DNA from: Corallium rubrum | Lineage: Eukaryota; Cnidaria; Anthozoa; Scleralcyonacea; Coralliidae | Reading direction: 5' to 3' | NCBI GenBank assembly: GCA_964035015.1 | Contig: OZ035997.1 | Span: 10,991,536 to 11,055,535 of the forward strand | DNA: 64,000 nt | Part shown: in pieces, positions 54,233 through 64,000 of the stretch | Layout: each line of letters begins with the position of its first letter | Numbering within the stretch: position 1 is the stretch's first letter | Notes under the pieces: model-generated | What the model was told of the DNA's origin: nothing | Databases searched by the model: none | The model's input: only the letters and a program-made list of their open reading frames with translations | Position numbers and translations under genes: made by a program

Positions 54233-55939
54233 AATAAAAACACCTAAATATAATCTAAGAAGCAGACCTTACTAAAACTTTTTATATGTATATGTTTAAA
54301 CCAAAGCCTAAATAAATATTTTAAACCGATTGTTGTGAATTCTGGCTTATGCAAAATACACGCTGACTTTCTCGCCTGAACTTGCCCATGCATTAATACC
54401 TCTCCATGCCCCTTATTATCCCCCCAAAAGTCATGATCACCCTAAAATGAATTAAATATTCTACTTATATGCAAATCCTGTTATGTTTTGGTCATTAGTA
54501 ACTTTAACGAGTTTTCTCTTTTGTGTCCTGCACGTGCGAGAATCTTATTGTTTGTATCGTTCTTATTAGCAGAAAGCCTAGTAACCATGATGTATCTCAG
54601 TTATATATCGAGAAGTCTTTGCTCTTCGCTTTTCGAATTGATTTGTGTCTTCTTACGGCTTCTCAAAGTGATTCCCCATTCTATCTCCTTACGATTTCCT
54701 CACTTATAAACTAAGGTTAACCTAGTAATAATTCTGTGCTTGATTTGTTTCCAAGTGTCTTAACATATTCATATTGAACTTTGCTAAGCGTTCTCTATAC
54801 AAGATTTACGTTGCCATGTGCCAATACGTTTGAAACTCCTTAGTTTTTCGAATCGACTCCTCATAATATCTTAAGTTTGACTTCCCGAAGTGATTCCTCA
54901 CCCCATATTCTTACGATTTCTTCGCTTATAAACGAGGTTTAGTAATAATTCTGTGAAGACTTGCTCTGTTTGAATATAATATTCACGATATGCTATTAAT
55001 TCAAGTCGATACTCCAGCCGTCCCACAGCCAAATAATATTTCGTTTATATATTGACACTTAAAAACGTTCTTATGGCTTTTGAATTTACTCCTCATTCTA
55101 TCTTCTTATGATTTCTTCACTTATAAACAAGGGTTTAGCTAGCAATGATTCTAGGGTGATTGAATATTTAGGTTCTAAACCTAATATAATATTCATCATA
55201 TGCTATTAATCTAAGTCTATATGAGCTCTGCCAATTCAGACACTTAGACGGTTCAAAACTCCCTATACTCATCGAGACAAGGTTTCAGAAAAAAAATATA
55301 AAGTGCCTCTATCAATTTCTCTTTAGTTCCTTGTAAAGAACGTCTATTTTGTTAAAGTTTATTTTTTTTGACTGACAGTATGGTAAAGTGTATAAATGAA
55401 AAGGTAATTACTATTACTTATAAGGATAGAAGTCGAATGCCTTTTGACAATGATGTAACTTCGGGAATTAGTCGGAGAGCTATCGGCTATGACGTATTAC
55501 ACGGGGGGTTGGTTTGAGAATTGGGGTTGGGGGTTGGATAAAAGTTAGGGTTAAGAGGGTCCCAAAGGAGCATGAGAATGAATGACGTATGCATAATGAG
55601 ATTAGGGTTAAGAGGGTCCTAAAGGAGCCTGAGAATGAATAAATAAAAAATGTATATATAATGATGTAGTGAAAACCAGGGGGGTTGAGTAACAGCTAGG
55701 GTTAGGGGGTTTCGGAAGAGCGCGAGTCAGTTATGACATAATAATAACCGGGGGTTCAGCAACAAGCCAGGGTAAGGGGGGAAGTTAGGGTTAGAATGTC
55801 CTATAAGGAGCATGAGCCATAATGACGTAATGAGATTAAGGTTAGATGGTCGCAAAGGAGCATGAGAATGAATAATTAAAAATTGAATATTTAATGAGGC
55901 GGCATCCCTTTGTAGTCTCGATGGGGGTCTATTACTACT

Positions 55940-56291
55940 TAGAGAGTTTTGAACAGCCTAAAGTGTCTGAATTAGCAGAGATAACGTATAGACTTGAATT
56001 AATAGCATATCATAAATATTAGGACCTAAATATTCAAACAGAGTAAATCATCCTAGAATTATTGCTAACTAAACCCTAGTTTATGAGCGAGGAAATTGTA
56101 GGAAGATAGAATGAGGAATCACTTCGAGAAGTCATGAAAAGAACGATTTTAAATGTCGAAATATTAAGGCAAAGCGATTTATTACTTTGAAAGCGTTGCT
56201 ACGCTTTCTGTTACTAAGTGTGATATTTGCATATTTATCCTCAGTGCACGTGCAGGAGACAAAAGAGAAACTCATTAGGGGCAATTAAGGG
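55940..56291. repeat. Continuation of P1 left terminal repeat after the P2 insertion
   Basis: Matches the reverse complement of 60034-60390; together with 49707-50042 it forms the 0.69-kb terminal repeat. Confidence 0.8.
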
Positions 56292-56439
56292 CTTTAAGCG
56301 CTTAGGCAAGTCTAGGCGAGAAAGTCATTAGCAACACGCGTACATGTAATATAGAATTTAAAATATTTTATTGAGAAATATATCTTTACACACAAAAAAA
56401 AAACAACTCTTGATTATTATTGACTGTTGTTTCATGTGA

Positions 56440-56555
56440 ATCTTCGTATAATCTTAGTCTTAGGACTATAGTCTTACTCTTAGAACTATAGTCTTAGTCT
56501 TAGGACTATAGCCTTAGTCTTAGGACTATATAGTCTTAGTCTTATAATCTCACCC
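56440..56555. repeat. ATAGTCTTAGTCTTAGGACT minisatellite
   Basis: Five to six units of about 20-30 bp. Confidence 0.8.
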
Positions 56556-56790
56556 AAAATAACCCCAAATACCCCCGGGGTACCCCCAAACACCCAGGGG
56601 TAACCCCAAACACCCCAGGGGGTAACCCCAAACACCCCCGGGATACCCCAATCACCCCTGGGGTGACCCCTAAATACCCCCGGGATACCCCAATCACCCC
56701 TGGGGAAGCCGCATCTCCCCGGGATACTCCCAAACACCACCGGGGTACCCCAAACACCCCATGGGGTAACCCCCAAACACCCCCGGGTTT
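56556..56790. repeat. CCCC-type minisatellite in P1
   Basis: Same unit family as the P2 arms (ACCCCNNGGGGTA, AAACACCCC). Confidence 0.9.
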
Positions 56791-56867
56791 AATTCATTTA
56801 AGGGGTGATCATGAGTTTTTGGAGGATAATAAGGGGCATGAAGAGGTATTAATGCATGGATCTGGGG

Positions 56868-57092
56868 GATCGGAGCCAGGTGCCAGGAGCCAAGAGCTCG
56901 GAGCTAGGAGCCAAGGGCTCGGAGCTAGGAGCCAAGGGCTCGGAGCTAGGAGCCAAGCGCTCGGAGCCAGGAGCTCGGAGCTAGGAGCCAAGGGCTCGGA
57001 GCTAGGAGCCAAGGGCTCGGAGCCAGGAGCCGGGGGCTCGGAGCTAGGAGCCAAGGGCTCGGAGCCAGGAGCCAAGAGCTCGGGATATTAGA
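56868..57092. repeat. 21-bp GAGCTAGGAGCCAAGGGCTCG minisatellite
   Basis: About ten units; because 21 is a multiple of three both strands stay open (SELGAKGSEPGA-type and LAPSSEPLAPS-type repeats). Confidence 0.92.
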
Positions 57093-57129
57093 ATAGGGTG
57101 CCTATTTTGGTCTGAGATAGGGCATGGAT

Positions 57130-57310
57130 GCCAAAGGGGTAACCCCCAAACACCCCCGGGGTACCCCCAATCACCCCAGGGGTAACCCCCAAACACCCAC
57201 GGGATACCCCAATCACTCCTGGGGTAACCCCAGACACCCCTGGGGTACCCCATTCACCCCTGGGGTAACCCCCAAACACCCCCGAGGATGCTCCAAACTC
57301 CCCCTATCAT
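57130..57310. repeat. CCCC-type minisatellite in P1, second block
   Basis: Seven or eight units ending in CCGAGGATGCTCCAAACTCC, as at 52405 and, inverted, at 53520 and 59876. Confidence 0.9.
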
Positions 57311-57399
57311 GTAGTCATATAGTCATGTAGTCATAATCCTAAGATCATAGTCATAGTCATAATACTACCTATGAGGATAATATTATGAGGAGGAGAAAA

Positions 57400-57640
57400 T
57401 AATAATACTATGAGGAGGAGGAGGAGAAAGAGGAGGAGGAGGAGGAGAAAGAGGAGAAAGAGGAGGAGAAGGAGAAAGAGGAGGAGGAGGAGGAGAATGA
57501 GGAGGTGGAGGAGGAGGAGGAGAAGGAGGGGAAAGAGGAGGAGGAGCAAGAGGAGAAAGAGGAGGAGGAGGAGAAAGAGGAGGAGGAAGATAAGGAAGAT
57601 AATGGGAAGATAAAAAGAAGATAAGAGGGAGATAAGAGGA
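57400..57640. repeat. (GAG/GAA)n purine tract in P1
   Basis: Related to the P2 tracts; flanked by GAAGATAA repeats as there. Confidence 0.93.
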
Positions 57641-57716
57641 AGACAAGGAAGACTAGAAAGATAAATGGAAGATAATGGGAAGATAAGGACTATACTCTTA
57701 GTTAGTATTATGACTA

Positions 57717-58049
<333 letters not shown>

Positions 58050-58288
58050 CTTTATTTAACCACGCTAACACCGTCAGCAGATGCTGGTTTCCACAGTGGG
58101 CGTGTTTGAGATACAGGTATTACGCTAAATTACATACAAAATAGAGTATCTACAAAGATTTACATAAATGTCTAGATTACAAATTTTCAGAACATAGTTA
58201 AGTATAATCATGGATAATATAATTAGATAATTTATAATTATAATCTATTATATTACCCATGGTTTAATATAGAGATAAATGTTACAGT

Positions 58289-59840
58289 TTAGTTACTTAG
58301 AGCAGAAGCAGCAATGTTTCGTTTGAATTGGTTGAGAGACTTGCTATTTTTAGTTTCTACTGACAGGGAGTTCCATATCGAGCCCCCATCATATAGAAAA
58401 CTTTTCTTCATGTTATTTGTTCTCGGTTTTGGCAAACAAACATTAAGGTCACTGTTTCGAAGATTGTGATTTAGGACTTCTTCTCTGAAAGTGAATTGAT
58501 TTTGTAGGCATTCTGGACCCATGTTGTTTAATATTTTGTACATCATTTTGGCTTTTGCTTTCATTCTTTGTGATTTTAGTGGTTCCCAATTTAATTCACT
58601 TAATATAGTATCTTGCTGTACTTCATTGGGCATATTTGTTATAATGCGAGCAGCTCTGTTATGAAGCTTTTGTAGACGTGTGGATTGAGTTTCTCCTAGC
58701 ACATTCCAAACTTCACAGCAATAATCAAAGTAAGGTTGTATTATAGCATTATATATTGATAGAAGGGTTTTCAGATCAACAAATTCTTTTAGGCGCCGAA
58801 GAGCACCTAGACCTGATGTTATTTTTTTACAGACATTGTCAGTGTTATTTTTCCAGTTCAAATTTTCGTCGACAACTATGCCCAATGTTTTACTTTCAGT
58901 TACTTGTTTGACTGCTTTACCATCAATAGAAATATTTGGCTGACAATTTGATACTGTTTTCAACATTTGATTAGAACCAATTAATATGAATTCAGTTTTA
59001 GTTACATTTAGGTTTAGTTTGTTCGCTATTAGCCAATTTCGAAGGTTTTCTAGATCCGAGTTTACGACATTTTCAATTTCATTTATTGTTTTCCCAGCTG
59101 CTGTTATATTTGTATCATCAGCAAATAATCGAGCTTCAGTTTTGTTCAGGCATTTAGGGAGGTCATTTATGTAAATCAAAAAGAACAAAGGTCCTAAGAT
59201 AGATCCTTGAGGTACACCACATATTATATCTCGTTCAGATGAAACATATCCATTTACTTGACATTTTTGGGTGCGATCTGATAAATATGACGTTAATAAT
59301 GTTAGAGCATCGCCTTTGATACCATAGAGTTCCAGTTTTTGTAGAATTTTATGGTCCACAGTATCAAATGCTTTCTTTAAATCAATTAAAACAACGAGGT
59401 TAAACATTTTTCTATCCATATTTAGATACCAACTATTTGTGCAGTCAAGTAGGGCAGTAGCAGTAGAATGATGCTTTCGAAAGCCAAATTGTTTCTCTGA
59501 TAAAAGATTATTTTCAGAAAGATATTCATAGAGTTGGTTGTATAAAATACGTTCCATAATTTTGCTTAGGATAGGTAAAACAGATATAGGTCTGTAATTT
59601 TCAGGTAAATGTGTCTTGCCGCTCTTGAAGATTGGGGTTACTTTTGGCCATTTTCCATTCAAGTGGAAAACTGCATAAAGTGATAGATTGGTTAAATATA
59701 TATGTCAGTGAACTGGATATGATTGGTGCAGCAATCTTAATAATTTTACTAGAAATTTTATCAATGCCTGTGGCTTTTGAGCTCTGAAGCTGAGACAAGA
59801 GATGAAAGACATGGTTAAGAGGAACTGGGTCAAACCGCAT
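58289..59840 (-). pseudogene. Non-LTR reverse transcriptase, CR1/L2-like, one frameshift
   Basis: From about 59840 leftward: SSKATGIDKISSKIIKIAAP, SFPLEWK, then a frame change near 59645 and VTPIFKSGK, NYRPISVLP, FRKHHSTATALL, VVLIDLKKAFDTVDH (first catalytic D), GVPQGSILGPLFFLIYINDL, ARLFADDT (catalytic DD), a thumb region and the C-terminal IWNSLSVETK to a stop at 58289. Motifs 0-9 of a CR1/L2/Jockey-type RT are in order. The endonuclease half is absent. Confidence 0.88.
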
Positions 59841-59867
59841 GATGACTACATGACTATATGACTACAT

Positions 59868-60033
59868 GATAGGGGGAGTTTGGAGCATCCTCGGGGGTGT
59901 TTGGGGGTTACCCCAGGGGTGAATGGGGTACCCCAGGGTGTTTGGGGTTACCCCAGGGGTGATTAGGGTATCCGGGGGGTGTTTGGGGGTTACCCCTGGG
60001 GTGATGGGGGTACCCAGGGGTGTTTGGGGGTTA
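59868..60033. repeat. GGGG-type minisatellite, right side of P1
   Basis: Inverse of the 57130-57310 block. Confidence 0.9.
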
Positions 60034-60704
60034 CCCTTAATTGCCCCTAATGAGTTTCTCTTTTGTCTCCTGCACGTGCACTGAGGATAAATATGCAAAT
60101 ATCACACTTAGTAACAGAAAGCGTAGCAACGCTTTCAAAGTAATAAATCGCTTTGCCTTAATATTTCGACATTTAAAATCGTTCTTTTCATGACTTCTCG
60201 AAGTGATTCCTCATTCTATCTTCCTACAATTTCCTCGCTCATAAACTAGGGTTTAGTTAGCAATAATTCTAGGATGATTTACTCTGTTTGAATATTTAGG
60301 TCCTAATATTTATGATATGCTATTAATTCAAGTCTATACGTTATCTCTGCTAATTCAGACACTTTAGGCTGTTCAAAACTCTCTATATTCCTCCAAACAA
60401 GATTTCAGATAAAAAATATAAAGTGTCTCTATCCATTTCTGTTTCGTTCCTCTACAAACTAGGCCAAAGTAAACGATAACTCTCTAAAATTCTTAACATT
60501 TATTGCCACAAAACGTGTATAAGACTGTTTGATCATTTAGGTTAATATAATATTCAAAGTTTCCATATTATTCAATTTATATAACTTCATACGCACTAAC
60601 TATATTCCAATCTTGCCCAATCATGTCACAGGCGTGAGTCACGCTGAATATTAATGAGGCGGCACCCCTTTGTTACGGTGGATGGGGGGGGGGGGTTATC
60701 TACT
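60034..60704. repeat. P1 right terminal repeat, uninterrupted
   Basis: 671 bp; holds the empty P2 target site and one TGACTCA unit. Confidence 0.8.
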
Positions 60705-60710
60705 CATCAT
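60705..60710 (+). repeat. Target duplication of P1, right copy
   Basis: CATCAT, same as 49701-49706. Confidence 0.8.
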
Positions 60711-60958
60711 TTTTCAAAAAAACTGGCGAGCTTCACTCAACGTAAGCATACTGTTTAAAATAAACAAAGTATAACAAAGTATAGATACAGTTTCTGGATG
60801 TTTAACACTGTTATTCTGCTGTTGTTGCCTCGCTAGCAAGTCTGTTTGTCATTGCTTACTTTGTGGAGAGCCCGCCAATTTCTTTGCAAAACGATGCGCG
60901 CGCATTTTGTAAAAAAATGCGCGTAAGCTCCCCTCCGTTTCAGTTAATTTACTCCAAG

Positions 60959-61393
60959 TGGTTCTCTGATGAAAAGATTGTTGGCTAGTTGGCAATCGGG
61001 CAGAGTTTCATTTCAAAATTCGTTGAAGAAAAGGTGGTATTTTACGTGTGAAGTTTGTATTTTGAAGCGCCGCCATTAAAGTGGACGAGCTTGAGAAGGA
61101 GTCGAGTAAGCTTATGATGTCATAGTCTCAATAGCAACAATGACTCTTTCTTTTGTTGACAACAACAATGATCTTTTGTTTTCGTTGAGTCTATGATGTC
61201 ATAAGTTCTCCTCAACTCATTCTTCTCAAACACGGCCAATTTAATGGCGGCACTACAAAATACAAACTTCGCACGTAAAATACAATTTAGTTTTTGAGAA
61301 TTTCGGAATGAAACTTAGCGCAATAACCAAGTACCATAACAACTTTAGAATTATGCAGAAACATTACCAACAATATTTTCATCAGAGAACCAG
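60959..61393. repeat. Foldback element, GTTCTCTGATGAAAA termini
   Basis: Arms about 170-200 bp: GTATTTTACGTG, GCGCCGCCATTAAA and TTATGATGTCATA are mirrored. Confidence 0.75.
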
Positions 61394-62032
61394 TTTAAAT
61401 ATGAATAGGCTGGGTTTAATATTCTTTATTCTGCTGCTACTCTCGTTCTAGAGAGGTAATTGAGGAGCGTATAAATAAATTCTCAATCTCCTAGATCCAA
61501 ATGACAAAGAGCATGGCAGCCTTGTTGGTGTACATAACTGCGAGACAAGTTGGACAAAAGATTGGATAACACAGCCTTGAAGGTGTCTTTTATAAGAACT
61601 GCGTTTTCCAGGGGCCGTACTAAATACGAGAATTAAGTTCATAAAAGAAAACGGCGTGTGTAATTTGAATACGAAATTTTGAATTTGTATATAGTAATCT
61701 GCAATGTTACAGAGCCATGCGACGAACTTAGTCGCATAATCACAGAAGGCCTGAGTCCCACCCCCTCCCCCGGCGACCCACGACGTCTCCATAAAATAAC
61801 TTAGACAATCAACTTCCAAATTGAAACCATTAACTTTATTTAAATTTAATAATACCACGCCCATTCCCTGCTGGAATATTTTAGTAAATATCTTGACCTC
61901 GATTTAATACAAACATTAAATATCTATTGTTGATGTTTGTTAAGTGAAAACTCATGCATCTAATGTGCTCAAATGATCTCACCACGTAATTAATTTAATT
62001 TATGTAAGATTATAGCGTCAGTTAGTATGTTT
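61394..62032. other. No feature seen
   Basis: An open frame at 61448-61864 (minus) shows no domain. Confidence 0.35.
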
Positions 62033-62264
62033 CTGTCGTGGCAAGAGAAGTGTTCCTAAAATATTGCTATACAATTCATTTTCTTTATCTCACCAATAAT
62101 TTGATTCGTATTTGACTAATAATCATATTTCCTATTGCTTGTTGAAAACCCAGAAACCAATCAAGACAGGAAGTTTCCAACGAATTTCATAAAATGAATT
62201 GATCAGGTTAAAAACCGGAATTGCAACAACATTTTTGAAATACTTCCATAAATTGCCACGACAG
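62033..62264. repeat. MITE-like element, CTGTCGTGGCAA termini
   Basis: Related to the outer part of 36035-36740 (AGAAGTGTTCCTAAAATATTG). Right end TTGCCACGACAG. Confidence 0.65.
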
Positions 62265-62268
62265 TATT

Positions 62269-62577
62269 ACAGTCAAAATGAAATACCTTCCTACTTCTGT
62301 AGTTTGTTGTGTATTACTGTATTTCTGTAGTCGCTACTGAAACGTAGGAAAAAATTTTGTCGAAAAATATGAATAAATTGAAAAGTATCATATTTTTGAA
62401 TTTAATGATAATATAACGAATGTTTCTCCCAAATCGATGCCAACAAACAAATATAAATCAAGAATAAGCGACTTTTATCGCTAGATTTTCCTCACGTTTC
62501 TGTAGCAACCACAGAAAAACAGTAATACACAACAAACTACAGAAGCGGAAGTGGGAAGGTATTTCCATTTTGACTGT
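62269..62577. repeat. MITE-like element, ACAGTCAAAATG termini
   Basis: Arms include TACCTTCC.ACTTC.GTAGTTT and GTAATACACAACAAACTAC mirrored; abuts the previous element. Confidence 0.75.
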
Positions 62578-62617
62578 AAAATATAGCCCAACTCAGAAGA
62601 TGGTTGGGTTGTGAATG

Positions 62618-62623
62618 TTTATT
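62618..62623 (-). terminator. Candidate polyadenylation signal of the ABCC4-like gene
   Basis: TTTATT on the plus strand (AATAAA on the minus strand), about 180 nt past the stop codon. Confidence 0.4.
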
Positions 62624-62798
62624 TAAAGTCCATATCCTTAGATCCTCACTGTCCATGGCGCAATTCTAGCTGACTAAACTCAACTTCTCGTCAAAGCAAT
62701 AGTAAAGACGATATGTTCCACTTATGGTCCCATATGTCATGACACAATCCTCAGTGTATTTGAAATTCTTCCACAGGCTTTATACGTTCTTGCCAAGC

Positions 62799-62960
62799 TC
62801 ACTGGCAAGAACGCTTTTCGTGCGCAATTCGGGCCATTCTCTGTAACTTTAACGCATTTTGTTTACCCGTTTGCTCCACCAGCTTAGAAAATTCTGAATC
62901 TGGACGCTGCAGAAGTTCGTAAGGCTCTTCAAACTCAATCACTCTACCTGCCTCGAAAAC
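62799..62960 (-). CDS. Last exon of an ABCC4-like (MRP4) ABC transporter
   Basis: Acceptor CTTTAG at 62961-62966 (minus), phase 0, 53 residues to TGA 62799-62801. The peptide VFEAGRVIEFEEPYELLQRP followed by FSKLVEQTGKQNALKL matches the end of the second nucleotide-binding domain and C-terminal tail of ABCC-type exporters (a ...GR..E.D.P..LL......F..MV.Q.G.. pattern), closest to MRP4/ABCC4. The protein would pump organic anions or cyclic nucleotides from the cell. All other exons lie to the right, at least beyond the P3 element or the window. ABCC subfamily is firm; ABCC4 rather than a sister paralog is likely. Confidence 0.8.
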   Translation of the reverse strand, partial: VFEAGRVIEFEEPYELLQRPDSEFSKLVEQTGKQNALKLQRMARIAHEKRSCQ

Positions 62961-63204
62961 CTAAAGCAAGTAAGAAAGATTGTAATAACACTTTCAAAGT
63001 GAATGAATAACATTGATTCTCAAATTCAATTTAAGGCTTGATAGGAAAATACACTGTAAATAAAAATACACTGTAATTTATGTCAACTAATTCTTAATAA
63101 TTGTAAAATGATAGATAAAGTCTGCCGATCACTGGTCAGTAGATAACCCCCCCCCCCCCCCACATATAGGGACCAAAGGGATGCCGCCTCATTAATATTC
63201 AGCG

Positions 63205-63303
63205 TGACTCACGCATGACTCACGCATGACTCACGCATGACTCACGCCTGTGACATGTTTGGGCAAGATTGGAATAATTATAGTATACATGAAGTTATAT
63301 AAG
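63205..63303 (+). promoter_or_regulatory. Promoter of the P3 gene: four AP-1-like sites and TATA box
   Basis: TGACTCA at 63205, 63216, 63227 and 63238, exactly 11 bp apart (about one helical turn), then TATATAAG at 63296-63303. P1 keeps two units on the left and one on the right. TGACTCA is the consensus for AP-1/bZIP factors. Confidence 0.7.
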
Positions 63304-63421
63304 CTCGGTTATTTCGTATAGTTGTTACTTTTCCTAAAGTGTTTTACTTGTGGAGTTTACTGTCTGCGATATAGTGTTTTCTTGGGAGTTATTTTCGAAG
63401 ATATTTTTGTCAGATTTTAAG

Positions 63422-63514
63422 GTAAGATGTTTTGCATTTATTTGTTTTATATTGCCTGACGACGTTCACTGTGTATTTTATCAGAGTTTAATATACGTTG
63501 TGTTTCATTGACAG
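63422..63514 (+). other. Intron in the 5' UTR of the P3 gene
   Basis: AAG/GTAAGA donor and TTTCATTGACAG acceptor, ending two bases before the ATG. Confidence 0.6.
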
Positions 63515-63516
63515 CA

Positions 63517-64000
63517 ATGGATCTTATCGGTGTAATCAAAGGTTGTACAACCGTCGAAGAAATTGAGGCGCTGGAATGGCTGTTTGATTTCGAGGAGAGG
63601 CATAAGGAAGCAGCCTTGTTTCAACGTATCATTATATTGTCGAATGCCTTGGAGCGTGATTTGGAGAACGAACGTTGTGGGATTTCTACGGTGTTAATGG
63701 ATGGTTGGTCGGACGAGCAACGCGAATCCTTCAAGCGAGATTGGAACGATGATTCGTTTTTGGCCGAGATGGACGATATCCCCGGCGGTCAGGCCCCCGA
63801 ACCGGCGATGCCCTCGTTGATGGATGGTTGGTCGAACGAGCAGCATAAATCCTTCAGAATGGATTGGAACGACGATTCATTTATGGCCGAACTGGAGGAT
63901 ATTTCTGATGTCTCTGGTGAACCGTCGATACCCGAGGTATCTATCCAGACCGGAGAAGGAAGCCGAAAACGAGCCGCTAAACCAAGTACGGAATCAATAC
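63517..64000 (+). CDS. Unrecognised P3 gene, N-terminal 161 codons, runs off the window
   Basis: ATG 63517, open to the window end, with higher GC than its surroundings. The first 55 residues look like a helical bundle (MDLIGVIKGCTTVEEIEALE, then an amphipathic helix). Two diverged copies of a roughly 29-residue acidic unit follow (LMDGWSDEQRESFKRDWNDD and LMDGWSNEQHKSFRMDWNDD). A basic KR-rich stretch (SRKRAAK) may be a nuclear signal. No family recognised. The acidic, tryptophan-containing duplicated units would suit an activation or interaction domain (inference). Its place directly inside a Polinton-like terminus says it is element-encoded. Confidence 0.6.
   Translation, partial: MDLIGVIKGCTTVEEIEALEWLFDFEERHKEAALFQRIIILSNALERDLENERCGISTVLMDGWSDEQRESFKRDWNDDSFLAEMDDIPGGQAPEPAMPSLMDGWSNEQHKSFRMDWNDDSFMAELEDISDVSGEPSIPEVSIQTGEGSRKRAAKPSTESI

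Larger units (their letters stand above)
50043..55939. mobile_element. 5.9-kb giant palindromic element P2, nested in P1
   Basis: Starts AGTAGTAATAGACCCCC and ends with its complement. Arms 50043-52953 and 53018-55939 are near-identical inverted copies around a 64-bp loop. TAGAGA is duplicated at 50037-50042 and 55940-55945. The empty site (ATATAGAGAGTTTTGAACAG, inverted near 60374-60395) survives in the right terminal repeat of P1. Shares AAAGGGATGCCGCCTCATTAA with P1 and P3 termini. Carries only coding remnants. Confidence 0.82.
63138..64000 (+). mobile_element. Left end of Polinton-like element P3 (continues beyond the window)
   Basis: Starts AGTAGATAACCCC like P1, then a C-run, AAAGGGATGCCGCCTCATTAA, tandem TGACTCA sites and a TATA box. 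Unlike P1 and P2 it keeps an intact-looking gene. Six bases before it (CTGGTC) would be the target duplication. The other end is outside. Confidence 0.7.

Noticed and set aside
56663-57091. Repeat protein with SELGAKGSEPGA units
   Set aside because: The 21-bp minisatellite keeps both strands open; no start context, domain or flanking coding sequence.

Overview
This is animal nuclear DNA. Host genes are split by many GT-AG introns, AT-rich spacers are packed with transposons, microsatellites and foldback (inverted-repeat) elements, and the host proteins have clear metazoan relatives. The mixture of Penelope-like, PIF/Harbinger, hAT-type, CR1/L2-type and Polinton-like sequences suggests a cnidarian or similar early-branching marine invertebrate. 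That assignment is inference; the sequence contains no species marker.

Layout. 1-1346: old diverged repeats and a TA microsatellite. 1346-11593: a head-to-head pair of nearly identical Penelope-like retroelement copies. A 6.9-kb DNA element (1449-8380) is inserted in the left copy, with about 300-bp terminal inverted repeats and a TAAT target duplication. It carries two convergent genes, each starting just inside a terminal repeat with the same CxxC-CxxC zinc-ribbon N-terminus: a DDE integrase (one frameshift) and a seven-exon UIM-HECT ubiquitin ligase whose exon phases all agree. 12143-34630: a complete 14-exon DCAF8 gene (CUL4-DDB1 ubiquitin ligase receptor), with introns full of foldback elements, two of them bounded by exact 8-bp target duplications. 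34631-49700: sparse region with a Harbinger pseudogene, a one-exon Golgi-type type II membrane protein gene, a RecQ-like helicase fragment and a 5'-truncated non-LTR retrotransposon.

49707-60704: an 11-kb element starting AGTAG, with about 0.67-kb terminal repeats and an exact 6-bp duplication (CATCAT). A second element (50043-55939; 2.9-kb arms around a 64-bp loop; 6-bp duplication TAGAGA) is nested inside its left terminal repeat, and a CR1/L2-like retrotransposon has also landed in it. AG termini with 6-bp duplications point to non-autonomous relatives of Polinton/Maverick elements. At 63138 a third terminus of the same family starts. Behind four tandem TGACTCA sites, a TATA box and a 5' UTR intron, it carries the start of an unrecognised gene that runs off the window. 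It lies upstream of the last exon of an ABCC4-like transporter (62799-62960, minus strand), so it probably sits in an intron of that gene.

The host genes (DCAF8, the type II membrane protein, ABCC4-like) are ordinary and not obviously linked. The two unusual systems are the integrase plus HECT-ligase transposon and the nested family of giant palindromic, Polinton-like elements.
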